This document shows positions 1 through 8,453 of a stretch of DNA of 28,803 nucleotides, one piece after another (the first letter of the stretch is position 1; the number at the start of each line of letters is the position of its first letter). Source of the DNA: Saccoglossus kowalevskii (taxonomy: Eukaryota > Hemichordata > Enteropneusta > Harrimaniidae). Where the stretch lies: positions 15,985 to 44,787 of the forward strand of contig NW_003126899.1 of assembly GCF_000003605.2 (NCBI RefSeq), read 5' to 3'. The notes under the pieces are model-generated. The model did no database searches. It saw only the letters and a list, made by a program, of their open reading frames with translations, and was not told the DNA's origin. The translations under genes and the position numbers were made by a program.

Positions 1-40
1 GTTGGTTTCATGGTGTAATCAGTAGCATTTTGTATTTCAG

Positions 41-193
41 CAACATCTGGTGATACTGGAAGTTCTGCAATTGAAAGTATACGTGGCCTGAAATGGGTGG
101 ATATTATTGTACTATTACCAAAAGGACGAATCACTAAAATACAGGAATTGATGATGACAACAGTATTAGATGATAATGTACATGTGATGGCAG
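41..193 (+). CDS. THNSL2: THNSL2 exon with ATSGDTG motif
   Basis: The exon follows acceptor TTTCAG (ending at 40) and ends before donor GTATGTT (194). The first two bases complete a codon split by the upstream intron, probably GCA, giving ATSGDTG. It encodes [12 protein letters not shown], then [14 protein letters not shown] and [10 protein letters not shown], and leaves phase 1. SGDTG is the conserved glycine-rich segment of threonine synthases around the cofactor and substrate phosphate. The last 40 bases are the parent sequence of the minisatellite that fills the following intron. Confidence 0.93.
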
Positions 194-765
194 GTATGTT
201 ACTATGACAACAGTACTGAATGATATTGTACATGTGATGGCAGGTACGTTACTATGACAACAGTACTGAATGATATTGTACATGTGATGGCAGGTACATT
301 ACTATGACAACAGTACTGAATGATAATGTACATGTGTTGGCAGGTATGTTACCATGACAACAGTACTGAATGATATTGTACATGTGATGGCAGGTATGTT
401 ACTATGACAACAGTACTGAATGATATTGTACATGTGATGGCAGGTATGTTACTATGACAACAGTACTGAATGATATTGTACTTGTGATGGCAGGTATGTT
501 ACCATGACAACAGTACTGAATGATATTGTACATGTGATGGTAGATATGTTACTATGACAACAGTACTGAATGAATATTGTACATGTGATGGCAGGTACAT
601 TACTATGACAACAGTACTGAATGATAATGTACATGTGTTGGCAGGTATGTTACCATGACAACATTACTGAATGATATTGTACATGTGATGGCAGGTATGT
701 TACTATGACAACAGTACTGAATGATATTGTACATGTGATGGCAGGTACGTCACTATGACTACAGT
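154..765 (+). repeat. 50-bp minisatellite derived from exon end plus splice donor
   Basis: About twelve head-to-tail units run at a strict 50-bp period: GGCAG|GT landmarks lie near 193, 243, 293, 343, 393, 443 and 493, a mutated one near 543, then 594, 644, 694 and 744. One extra base in unit 8 shifts the later copies by one. The unit consensus runs ACAACAGTACTGAATGATAT then TGTACATGTGATGGCAGGTA then TGTTACTATG. The first unit is the real exon 3' end and its donor. Units 3-4 share variants with units 9-10 (TGATAATGTA, CATGTGTTGG, ACCATG), pointing to a later six-unit, 301-bp duplication. Open frames on the - strand here are by-products of the repeat. Confidence 0.95.
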
Positions 766-783
766 AAAATTGTTTTATTTCAG

Positions 784-1005
784 GTGAGAACACAACATCT
801 GATGGCTTAGATGATGTCACTGCTGTGCTGTATAATAATGAGACTTTCAAGGAAGCACATAATTTGTGTACTCTAAATTCTATCAACTGGGCACGTGTCA
901 TGGTTCAGATGGTACATTATTTTTATGCATATTTACACATAACTGACTCTTGTGATCAAATTGCTGAAATTATCGTTCCCACTGGTGCTGCTGGTAACAT
1001 ATCCG
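784..1005 (+). CDS. THNSL2: THNSL2 exon with SINWAR and PTGAAGN motifs
   Basis: The acceptor is TTTATTTCAG (ending at 783). The split glycine codon G|GT is completed here, and the exon ends in phase 1 before donor GTGGGT (1006). It encodes GENTTSDGLDDVT, an amphipathic stretch, NSINWARVMVQMVHYFYAY and IIVPTGAAGNIS. SINWAR and the PTGxxGN loop are hallmarks of the threonine synthase family; the latter binds the PLP phosphate. Reading on past 1005 gives about 50 more codons before a stop. That extension is intron, because the next exon resumes the family sequence. Confidence 0.94.
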
Positions 1006-1164
1006 GTGGGTATCCATGTAACATTTCATTCATTTTAATATTAAGTATATATGATACATTATTTTATTGCATTATTATAATAAATAATCCAGGATTCTGT
1101 GTTTATGTCGGTAGTTCTCTGCTGACATATTTGTATTGTCTATATGAACATTAGATGGTTTTAT

Positions 1165-1612
1165 TGTGCACTATTTTGTTTTACAGAACTGATTCAAAAT
1201 GGTTGACTGCATGGTGGCCATTTTGTTTTACAGATCTGATTCAAAATGGCTGCCTGGATGATAACTATTTTGTTTTCTGGATCTGATTCAAAATATCTGA
1301 CTGCATGGTGGCCTTGTTTTTTTACAGATCTGATTGAAAATGGCTGACTAGATGATGGCTGTTTTGTTTCACGGATTTGATTCAAAATGAATGACTGCAT
1401 GGTGGCCATTTTGTTTCACGGATTCGATTCAAAATGGCTGACAGCTTGGTGGCCTTTTTTTCTTACGAATCTGATTCAAAATGGCTGACTGGATGATGGC
1501 CATTTTGTTTTATAGATCTGATCAAAATGGTTGACTTCATGGTGGCCATTTTGCTTTACAGATCTGATTCAAAATTGTTGACCGCATGGTGTTCATTTTA
1601 GCTGACTGCATG
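1165..1612 (+). repeat. 47-48-bp minisatellite in THNSL2 intron 2
   Basis: About nine diverged units of roughly 47-48 bp carry the core ATTTTGTTTTACAGATCTGA followed by TTCAAAATGGCTGACTGGAT and GATGGCC. Units begin near 1171, 1219, 1264, 1312, 1359, 1406, 1452, 1498 and 1544. Four or five copies keep a pyrimidine-rich TTTNTTTNACAG (AG at about 1186, 1233, 1327 and 1551; TATAG near 1515), which resembles a 3' splice site. The true acceptor is 85 bp beyond the array, at 1696. Confidence 0.88.
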
Positions 1613-1696
1613 GTGAACATTTTGAATATTTTAATTTATTCCATTTTTATTCCAGCAACAATTTAACACAATTATTTTTCTCTCAAAACGTTATAG

Positions 1697-1845
1697 CTGG
1701 ATGTTTAGCTAGCTTTATGGGTCTTCCAATCAGAATTGTTAGTACTGTGAATTCCAATGATATCATGTTTAGAACATTACAGAATGGAGACTATTCAATG
1801 TCCAATGATGTTATACCTACATGGGCACCAGCAATGGATATCCAG
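1697..1845 (+). CDS. THNSL2: THNSL2 exon, GLPIRIV to AMDIQ
   Basis: The acceptor is GTTATAG (ending at 1696), with a TTATTTTTCTCTC pyrimidine tract just upstream. The first two bases complete GCT, giving SAGCLASFMGLPIRIV. It continues through VNSNDIMFRTLQNGDYS to PTWAPAMDIQ and ends in phase 0 before donor GTATGT. These segments align to human THNSL2 as I remember it (GLPIRLV, NRNDI, ASAMDIQ). The exon is 149 bp. Confidence 0.94.
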
Positions 1846-2190
1846 GTATGTGGATGATATACTCATTTCATAGTGAAGGACATTTAAATTAAGCCCAAAA
1901 ATATTCAGGTAAAATGTGCATATGCACAGCTCTTTTTTTAGACGATGGTGAACCATTTTAGTGCTAAAAAACAACAAAGATCAAGAATTTCTGGCATTCT
2001 GAAAACTTAGACATTATGGGTTACTGTGAAATGCTTTGATTTCATGAGTAGGTGATACTGTGAGATTTTGTAAAAGTGACCATTTCACATGGATTCCTAA
2101 AACTTGAAATTTGTTGCAATGTATCAAACAATTGCGAAACGTTTTCCTCAAAATCCCCACTCTTAGAATGATTATTGTGCTTTTAATTTT

Positions 2191-2222
2191 GACTCCCTTG
2201 TGCGAAGCACACAATGGGAGTC
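2191..2222 (+). repeat. Imperfect hairpin at head of the intron 3 tandem element
   Basis: The arms GACTCCC / GGGAGTC and TTGTGC / GCACAA can form a stem-loop. A TGTGTGTATGTGTG microsatellite follows and then the tandem units. The same hairpin, microsatellite and tandem-unit order recurs inverted near 24480-24545, so this is one end of a dispersed element. Confidence 0.7.
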
Positions 2223-3445
2223 TTTGCAGTTAGTGTGTCTGTATGTGTGTGTGTATGGGTGTGTGTATGTGTGTCCGACTGTTCCACTGCTATCTCAAGA
2301 ACCATACATCGGTTTTTGATGAAACTTGGTGCATAGATGCTCTGGGCCAATGCGCAGATTTGATTAGTTTTTGGTAAAAATTCGTGAATATTAATTACTT
2401 AATTTGCATGATATTTAGCTAATTTTTAGCTGTTCCATGACTGTTCCACTGATATCTAAACAACCACTCATTGAATTTTGATTAAACTTGGTGCTCTGAA
2501 CTAATGCCAGGTTTTGATTAGTTTGGGGTGAAAATCTGTGGATATTAATTACCTAATTTGCATAATGATTAGTAAATTAGCTTTTTCACTGATATCTCAA
2601 CTACTAATAATCACATTTCACTGAAACTTGGTACCTAGATGTCATAGGATACTGCACAGACATGGTAGTTTTTAGGGTAATATCAGTACATATTAATCAC
2701 CTAATTTGCATAATAAATTAATTTTCAGCTTATGATATTTCAAGTAGTAAGCATTACATTTCAATGAAACAGGGTACATAGATACTCAAGGACTATGCAG
2801 AGGTAGATTGTTTTAGGATAAATATTTGTGCATATTAATCACCAAATTTGTATAATTAGTTAATTAGGATTTTCACGTATATCTCAAATACTAATCATCA
2901 CATTTCAATAAAACTATGTACATAGGTCCTCTAGGACTATGCAGAGTACTGATTAGTTTTGGGGTAATTATTGTGCATTCTAATTACCTAATTTGCATAA
3001 TTATTTAATTTTCAGCTTTTTCACTGATATCTCAAGTACTAATCATCACCTTTACATGAATCTAAACTGTGCAGAGAGCCAATTAGATGTTGGTGTATAT
3101 TTATGTGTATTAATCACCTAATTTGAATAATTAACCAATTTTCACACTGATATCTCAAGTACTAATCATCACATTTCAATGAAACTTTGTACATAGATGC
3201 TCTAGGACAATGTACAAATATGATTAGTTTTGGGTTAAAATCTGTCCATATTAATTCCCTAATTAGCATAATAATTCATAATTTTTTGGTTCTGATCACA
3301 TTTCAATGAAACCTGATACATAGATGGTCTGTTACATTGTGCAGACCCTATTAGTTTCACACTAAAATCTGTTTATTTTAATTTTATGATTTGCATAATT
3401 AGTTTGCAGCTTTTCATCAATATCTCAAGTACAAGTAATGTTGAA
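2223..3445 (+). repeat. Array of ~140-bp units in THNSL2 intron 3
   Basis: Eight to nine diverged units, about 120-160 bp apart, carry recurring words in fixed order: TCACTGATATCTCAAGTACT, AATCATCACATTTCAATGAA, ACTTGGTACATAGATGCTCT, a GACTATGCAGA-like word, GATTAGTTTTGGGGTAAAAT and CATATTAATTACCTAATTTG ending CATAATTAGTTAATTTTCAG. ATCTCAA landmarks lie near 2292, 2453, 2593, 2737, 2879, 3027, 3150 and 3422; the unit near 3290 is truncated. No coding frame persists. The structure resembles non-autonomous elements with a hairpin, microsatellite and internal minisatellite seen in invertebrates. The class is not proven. Confidence 0.85.
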
Positions 3446-3498
3446 TTAAATTTTACTGTGTCTCTAATACTCTAAGCTTTCTTTGATTATTTTTCCAG

Positions 3499-3624
3499 GT
3501 TCCGTATAATTTGCAGAGAATGATCTGGCTGTTTTCAAACAAAGATACACAATTGGTTTCAAAACTTATGAAACAATTTCAAAAAGAGGGAAAATTTATG
3601 ATCTCCCAAGATCTTCTGCAAAAA
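3499..3624 (+). CDS. THNSL2: THNSL2 exon, VPYNLQRMIWLF
   Basis: The acceptor is TTTTTCCAG (ending at 3498) and the donor GTAAGT (3625). It is 42 codons in phase 0, reading VPYNLQRMIWLFSNKDTQ and on to QDLLQK. VPYNxxRxxWLxS is the THNSL2 form of the conserved helix after the MDIQ motif. It joins the previous exon seamlessly as AMDIQ|VPYN. Confidence 0.93.
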
Positions 3625-4861
3625 GTAAGTTTAGAATTTGAGAAATTTCAGTATTAATGGTCACAATGTTAGTCTAAATCATTGCCTATATTTCATTGAA
3701 AGTCAATTACATATAAAGTACTATATGTAGTAGTCAGGATATTCACTAGATGTCCGGATGAAAAGCTTCTTGCCGATAGTTAAAAATTAATAAATAGTAA
3801 CTGTACATTCTTTTGTAATTTACAGCATCTTTGCGTGTCATCAACTCACCAAATCATGCATCCACAATATGATTTAAAGATGAGTAAATTTAGCATAACG
3901 TAATTATCACTAAGAATAGACCAATGCCATGTATTAAAAATTGTTAGATCAGTGATGTAAATGCAAGTGTGACAGTTACACACACTGGTTTCTAGGGGCA
4001 ACTAGATATTAGTGGAATAATAATAAATAGAATTATATACATAATGCATATAATACACACAAAATGGATATAATTTGTTTACCAATTTGATATGTATTGG
4101 ATAAATAGAGGAAGACCAATTAAGGTAAAGCCTATATTTCAAATGCTCACACCCTGACATCAGCAGTACAAACATTGTTCAAAATCTAAGTTAGCCGAGT
4201 GAGCTGGTGTTTAGGATTGCATGGATTAGCTGTAGTACTGCAATGGGATATAGTTTTTTTATTGCTGGTATTTTATTTTGTCAGTCATGTGACCATAAAA
4301 ACAATGTTGCATCATAAAGAGTGGTTGCACAGCAATGATTATTGAAGTGTCTGGATTTGATAGTGATAGTTTCAAACAGTCGATAGTGAACACAGATTAG
4401 TGAATTATGTTTTTAAATAATTTAACATGACATTTACCTTGTCTTGTAAAGAAGAAGAGCATGGTACATGTAAACAATGGTACAATTATTGAATGAAAAA
4501 TTGTCAGACACATGTGTCGCCTGGAGACCCATCATCATACCCTATCTATTTGTTATGAAGAGCGGATTGAGCACCAAAACTATATGAGTTTGAGTGGTTT
4601 TTTATTTCTGAATACAATATTACTAATGACTTATTTTACCAAATAAGAAAAATAGATGGGTTTTAACATTTCTTCTCTCATATTGTACCCAAGCATGTTT
4701 TCTCACCGCCCTTGACTAGGCTTGATTTGTTTTTTCTAGCAGCTGAAAAACTGTAGAAGACAATAACAACTTTAATATTCATGTACATTGTAAGTTATGA
4801 TTGTTCATGATTTTATTTATAACATAGGTTAGCTCATCAACTATTTTTTTCTAATTTACAG
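3625..4861 (+). other. THNSL2 intron 4, no recognised feature
   Basis: The intron has GT-AG borders and is 1.24 kb of AT-rich sequence. I found no sustained open frame, tandem repeat or inverted-end element in it. Confidence 0.6.
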
Positions 4862-4995
4862 ATGAATTCTGTCATTACTTCTTATACTGTGAATGATCCT
4901 GGTATCCTAGCAACCATGAAGAAATGTTGGCATGACAACCAGTATTTACTGTGTCCTCATACAGCTGTAGCTGTGACATATTTCTATGACAAGAG
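4862..4995 (+). CDS. THNSL2: THNSL2 exon, NQYLLCPHTAVAV
   Basis: The acceptor is CTAATTTACAG (ending at 4861). The exon begins ATG AAT TCT, which is an internal methionine and not a start. It encodes VNDPGILATMKKCWHD and NQYLLCPHTAVAVTYFYDK and ends in phase 2 before donor GTAAAA (4996). The CPHTAVA motif is close to the PLP-ring-contacting segment of threonine synthases. A small inverted-repeat element appears to start 35 bp downstream of the donor. Confidence 0.93.
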
Positions 4996-5029
4996 GTAAA
5001 AATGAAATGTATTGAAATAGTCCATTGTA

Positions 5030-5240
5030 TACTGTGAAATACTTTCTTTTAGGTGGAATTCATTTTCGCTGAAAAGACTTTTTGGACGTTTTGTATGGAG
5101 TTCATTTTTACTGATTTTTGATTATTTGAATGTAAAGTTTAAGAAAAACAGGTATATTCACTAGACTTTGTTTTCACTGAATCAGCCCTTCAGCAGAAAT
5201 AAATTCCAAATAAAAATAACACATTTTACTGTAAAGGGTG
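5030..5240. mobile_element. Possible TACTGTAAA-type MITE fragment(s) in THNSL2 intron 5
   Basis: TACTGTGAAATACTTTC at 5030 and the GAAAAGACTTTTTGG that follows match the ends of the element at 21267-21434. TACTGTAAAGGG at 5227 is another end-like sequence. A clean inverted partner is not evident, so this may be a truncated or nested copy. The rest of the intron, to 5848, holds nothing I recognise. Confidence 0.4.
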
Positions 5241-5848
5241 TCTGCATAAATAGAAATAGTTTTGGGTTCCCTGGTTGCTTAGTCACCATGTTGTATCAAC
5301 ATAGATTCGCTTTTAGTCAGCAGAAATATGCAGTACTAGGCAGTTATTGTACCAAATGCTCTAGAATTATGCATGTAGGAACCGACTGATTTATGTTTGT
5401 ATTTTGTCAGTCTAAAATCCCATCGTTCAGTGAGGTTTTCAAATCCCTAAGAAGTACATGTTTGGTGCTCGCTTTGATGTATTGGCAATGGATGATACAA
5501 CTTCTTGTATGATATTAAGGAATAGAACAGGAAATATAAAAGGCAGGGGTTCATCAAACAAATCCTACGGGGGGGTTGCTTCACATCAAATTTTGATTAG
5601 TTATGGAGGCCATATTAGAAATGTCAATTTCACTTAGAGTTTGATGAACGGAATGACAATATAAATGCCTGTTCATTTCCAAACAACTTCTGACCCTGAT
5701 ATCTTGTGAATCAAAAGATACATTTAAAACCACATTTAAAACAGAAGCATGTGTAAGCCACTATTTTTTGTTTCAGTCGGATTTTAAATCATGTTAAAAT
5801 GATCAATTAATCTTTAAATTTATACATGTAATTTGTGGATATTTGCAG

Positions 5849-6077
5849 GGTGACAAGTGATGAATCTATGCCCAGTGTCTGCTTAGCAACCGCTTCACCA
5901 GCAAAGTTCCCAGAAGCTGTTTTAGAAGCTGGACTTACTCCCCAACCAACTCCTGAAGTTGAAGCTCTGGAAAGCATGCCAACAAAATACTTACTCTTGA
6001 AAGATGGGGAAGACTGGGTGAAGATAATAAAAGAGAGAATAGAACAGATAACTGCTGGAAGAGCCAATCTAGTATGA
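5849..6077 (+). CDS. THNSL2: THNSL2 terminal exon with stop
   Basis: The acceptor is ATTTGCAG (ending at 5848). One base completes the arginine codon AG|G, then the frame reads VTSDESMPSVCLATASPAKF, PEAVLEAGLTPQPTPEVEAL and WVKIIKERIEQIT to TGA at 6075-6077. SPAKFPEAVLxAGLTP is a strong C-terminal family signature. The opposite strand is also open over much of this exon (5807-6130), but that frame has no family resemblance and is a shadow. Confidence 0.94.
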
Positions 6078-6211
6078 TCACACTGTACTATCTTAACTAC
6101 CAACGAAATTGCGACAATTACTCTGAACAATTTCTTATTTTTGGAACAGTTTTTAATTACCGGTAGTTGAATATTTTTATACCCAGTTTTTTAAAAATAT
6201 TTCAAAACAAT

Positions 6212-6217
6212 AATAAA
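6212..6217 (+). terminator. Probable THNSL2 polyadenylation signal AATAAA
   Basis: A canonical AATAAA lies 135 bp after the THNSL2 stop, in an A/T-rich 3' UTR-like stretch, with T-rich sequence (TTGTTTATTTCC) downstream. It is the first such signal after the stop codon. Confidence 0.7.
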
Positions 6218-7957
6218 CTTATAATCAGTATATTTCCATGAAAAACCAAGACGAGAATTGTTTATTTCCACAGGAACCATGGATATCAAGGTTCTAAAAT
6301 TGGTGAAATAGACACCAGACAATTATCAAAGAATCCAATCATGAAATTAAATGTTACATTATCAATTCATGCCTGCTCTGGAAGATGCCTAGACAGACAT
6401 TTTGTTAAAAAATTTTTAATTATTGAATCTGGCAGGATTGGATCTGGGACTAATTATTTGGATAAGACTAATTTCTAGGTCATATGCTGACTTCCTGTGA
6501 AAGCTGTTGAGACTAAGTTAATTTGCACAATCCTAGACCAAGGATACAAAACTCCACAGTTGTCGCAAAGTATTGTTTTAAATAAGTCCCCATCGGAATC
6601 GCACGGTCCTGTGTCTTCGATCTATAGGCCTCTACACGATACCGTGCAGGATCGCATAGGCTAACTGCATATCTTAACAGTGAGATCTAATTGGGCGCGC
6701 CTCGAAACAAGACACCCAATCAGCTTGGACGTACTAAATTATAAAACAAAATTTCACTTCCTGTTTTTGTCGCTATGAAGACATCCTTCCCACACAAAAC
6801 TGCGTTGATTGCAAATATCACGATTCATGGGCGCCACCATTTTGTTTAAAATGAAACGCCAAAGAATGATTTGTAACACGCAAACTGATTGGACAATGAT
6901 TAGCCGCAACTGACTACTGGGGGCGCTGTTAGAATACACACATTTGATGGTCGTTCTGCCAAGGTTCATTTAGAGGCTTGGCCGAATAAACTTAGACCTT
7001 GGCTAGCGAAGATAAGTCCCATGTGGCGTATATAATGTGCCTTTACACAAAATCTTAACCTAATTGCTGCATAACTGTGTTGCTGTAAGATCGTTTAAAA
7101 TAGCTGGTACATTTTGCAAAAACGTGTCTTGTGAGTGTGATAGAAACTATTGACGAGCTACAAAATTTTATTATAGAATATATTTATCATAGTTTGATTA
7201 AATTTAAATAAATGTATGAAGTATAAATATCACAGATTTCTAATAATTACTGTTATAATCTTTTTAGGTGAATGTCACATTAAATATTTTGCAGTTGTCA
7301 AAAATGATTTCAATTAACTGTTCTATAGCATTAAAATTTGCCATTATGCATATACTGCCCTCGAGTGTTCAGATTTGATTTTTCTTTTGTTCAGTATGCA
7401 CGAGTTAGCGTCTTACAAGATGCTGTCCACAACTATGTAATAAATTGCAGTTACTGACATCTAAATCGGAAGAATTCAGCAATTAGTTGCACTAAGGCAC
7501 TAAACAGAGGTTAATTTACATAAATATGAAAGATCTATTTGCTCATTAAATATCCAAGGTATACTTTTTCTCACAAGTCTATATTGCATGGTGTAAGGTC
7601 AGATTCACAATAATACTACTTCTGAGCTATTCGGTATAGACCATCACACTTGTTTACCTTTTGCATGTGTGTAGTAACTGGTTAGCACTCAAAGATAAAA
7701 TAACAGTATTGTTTGCTGCTGTATTTAAATATACATGCATGTCTTTCTGTTAATAACACAACGTTATCGCAGAAAATCACAAACCTGTGTTGATCAGCGA
7801 GTGACATTTGTTAACGCATATTCATATGCTGGTTGACAAAAATGTAAACATACAACATCACAATGCGATTACCTATACTAATACATGCATTCAATCACGT
7901 GTGGTGTAGTCTATACATATTGAATTAATGAGAAAATAGTCAAACAAGCAGCCTGTC
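6218..7957. other. Intergenic region after THNSL2, with a CpG-richer patch
   Basis: Most of this stretch is AT-rich without coding potential. About 6590-6970 is richer in CpG (CGGAATCGCACGG, GGGCGCGCCTCG, GGGCGCCACC, GGGGGCGCTG). It has CCAAT-type motifs in both orientations (CCCAATCAG near 6715, GATTGG near 6889). It could be an old element or a promoter-like patch; no transcript can be assigned. Confidence 0.4.
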
Positions 7958-8453
7958 AGCTCTGCTGTTTCAATTAAAGAACTGAAGATATTAGAAAATG
8001 AACAAATCTTAGAAAAGTCCACATGTAGTATCTATATATGTAATATCAAAGCAATTGGACTTGCGTTTTTTAACAAGAAGTCGAAAATATCACTTTTTAC
8101 GAAAAATATTCACCAAAAATAGAGAATTTGAGATATCACAAAATGAATAAATCTGAGAAAGGTCCACATGTAGTATCTATATATGTAATATCAAAGCAAT
8201 TGGACTTGCGTTTTTTAACAAGAAGTCGAAATTATCACTTTTTACGAAAAATTACTAAAATATTCACCAAAAATAGAGAATTTGAGATTTTGACATGATA
8301 TGAACAAATCCGAGAAAGAACTATCCAAGGTACTCTCATATAAAATTTGAAAACATTCTGACTTGTGGTTTCGAAGATGAAGTTGAAATTGTAAAGTTGA
8401 TGACGATGGACAATCAGTAACAAGAACAGCTCCGCTGTGTCGACAGCGGAGCT
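7958..8453. mobile_element. Hairpin-ended element with three ~145-bp internal repeats
   Basis: The element begins AGCTCTGCTGTTT at 7958. It contains three tandem units starting near 7984, 8130 and 8284; the first two are nearly identical over about 130 bp at a 144-bp period (GTCCACATG at 8018 and 8162). It ends in a perfect 11-bp hairpin, AGCTCCGCTGT / ACAGCGGAGCT, at 8428-8453 with a 4-nt loop. A short relative lies at 14599-14724. No protein is encoded, so it is a non-autonomous repeat of unknown class. Confidence 0.65.
8428..8453. repeat. Perfect 11-bp stem hairpin
   Basis: The left arm 8428-8438 (AGCTCCGCTGT) and right arm 8443-8453 (ACAGCGGAGCT) are exact reverse complements around GTCG. 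The hairpin forms the end of the preceding tandem element. It is GC-rich in AT-rich surroundings. Confidence 0.9.

Larger units (their letters stand above)
41..6077 (+). other. THNSL2: THNSL2 (threonine synthase-like 2), partial gene, six 3' exons
   Basis: The gene span is built from exons 41-193, 784-1005, 1697-1845, 3499-3624, 4862-4995 and 5849-6077. All introns are GT-AG and joining the exons keeps one frame for about 336 residues to a TGA. Family landmarks appear in order: [22 protein letters not shown], the SINWAR motif, the PLP-phosphate loop PTGAAGN, IPTWAPAMDIQVPYN, NQYLLCPHTAVAV and SPAKFPEAVLEAGLTP. Animal THNSL2 proteins are around 480 residues, so about the first 150, with the PLP-binding lysine, lie upstream of the window. 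Known family role: a fold-type II PLP enzyme related to microbial threonine synthase. The mammalian protein degrades O-phosphohomoserine to 2-oxobutyrate, since animals do not make threonine. The PTGAAGN and AMDIQVPYN motifs favour THNSL2 over THNSL1. Substrate use here is inferred from the family. Confidence 0.93.

Noticed and set aside
181-765. Regular 50-bp repeats as a possible CRISPR array
   Set aside because: The units are contiguous with no variable spacers, lie in an intron and derive from the neighbouring exon. It is a minisatellite.
452-901. Open frames on the - strand across the minisatellite and exon 2
   Set aside because: They are periodic products of the 50-bp repeat and antisense of a clear coding exon, with no independent protein signature.
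1194-1409. 71-codon - strand frame in the second minisatellite
   Set aside because: It encodes only the repeat itself (recurrent ESDPENK/LNQI-like words) with no start context or homology.
4185-4250. GCCGAGTGAGCTGGTGTTTA as a tRNA-like head
   Set aside because: It resembles an A-box region, but no B-box or cloverleaf arms follow at the right distance.
5807-6130. 107-codon - strand frame opposite the THNSL2 last exon
   Set aside because: The + strand frame matches THNSL2 closely with correct splice sites; the reverse frame is a shadow.
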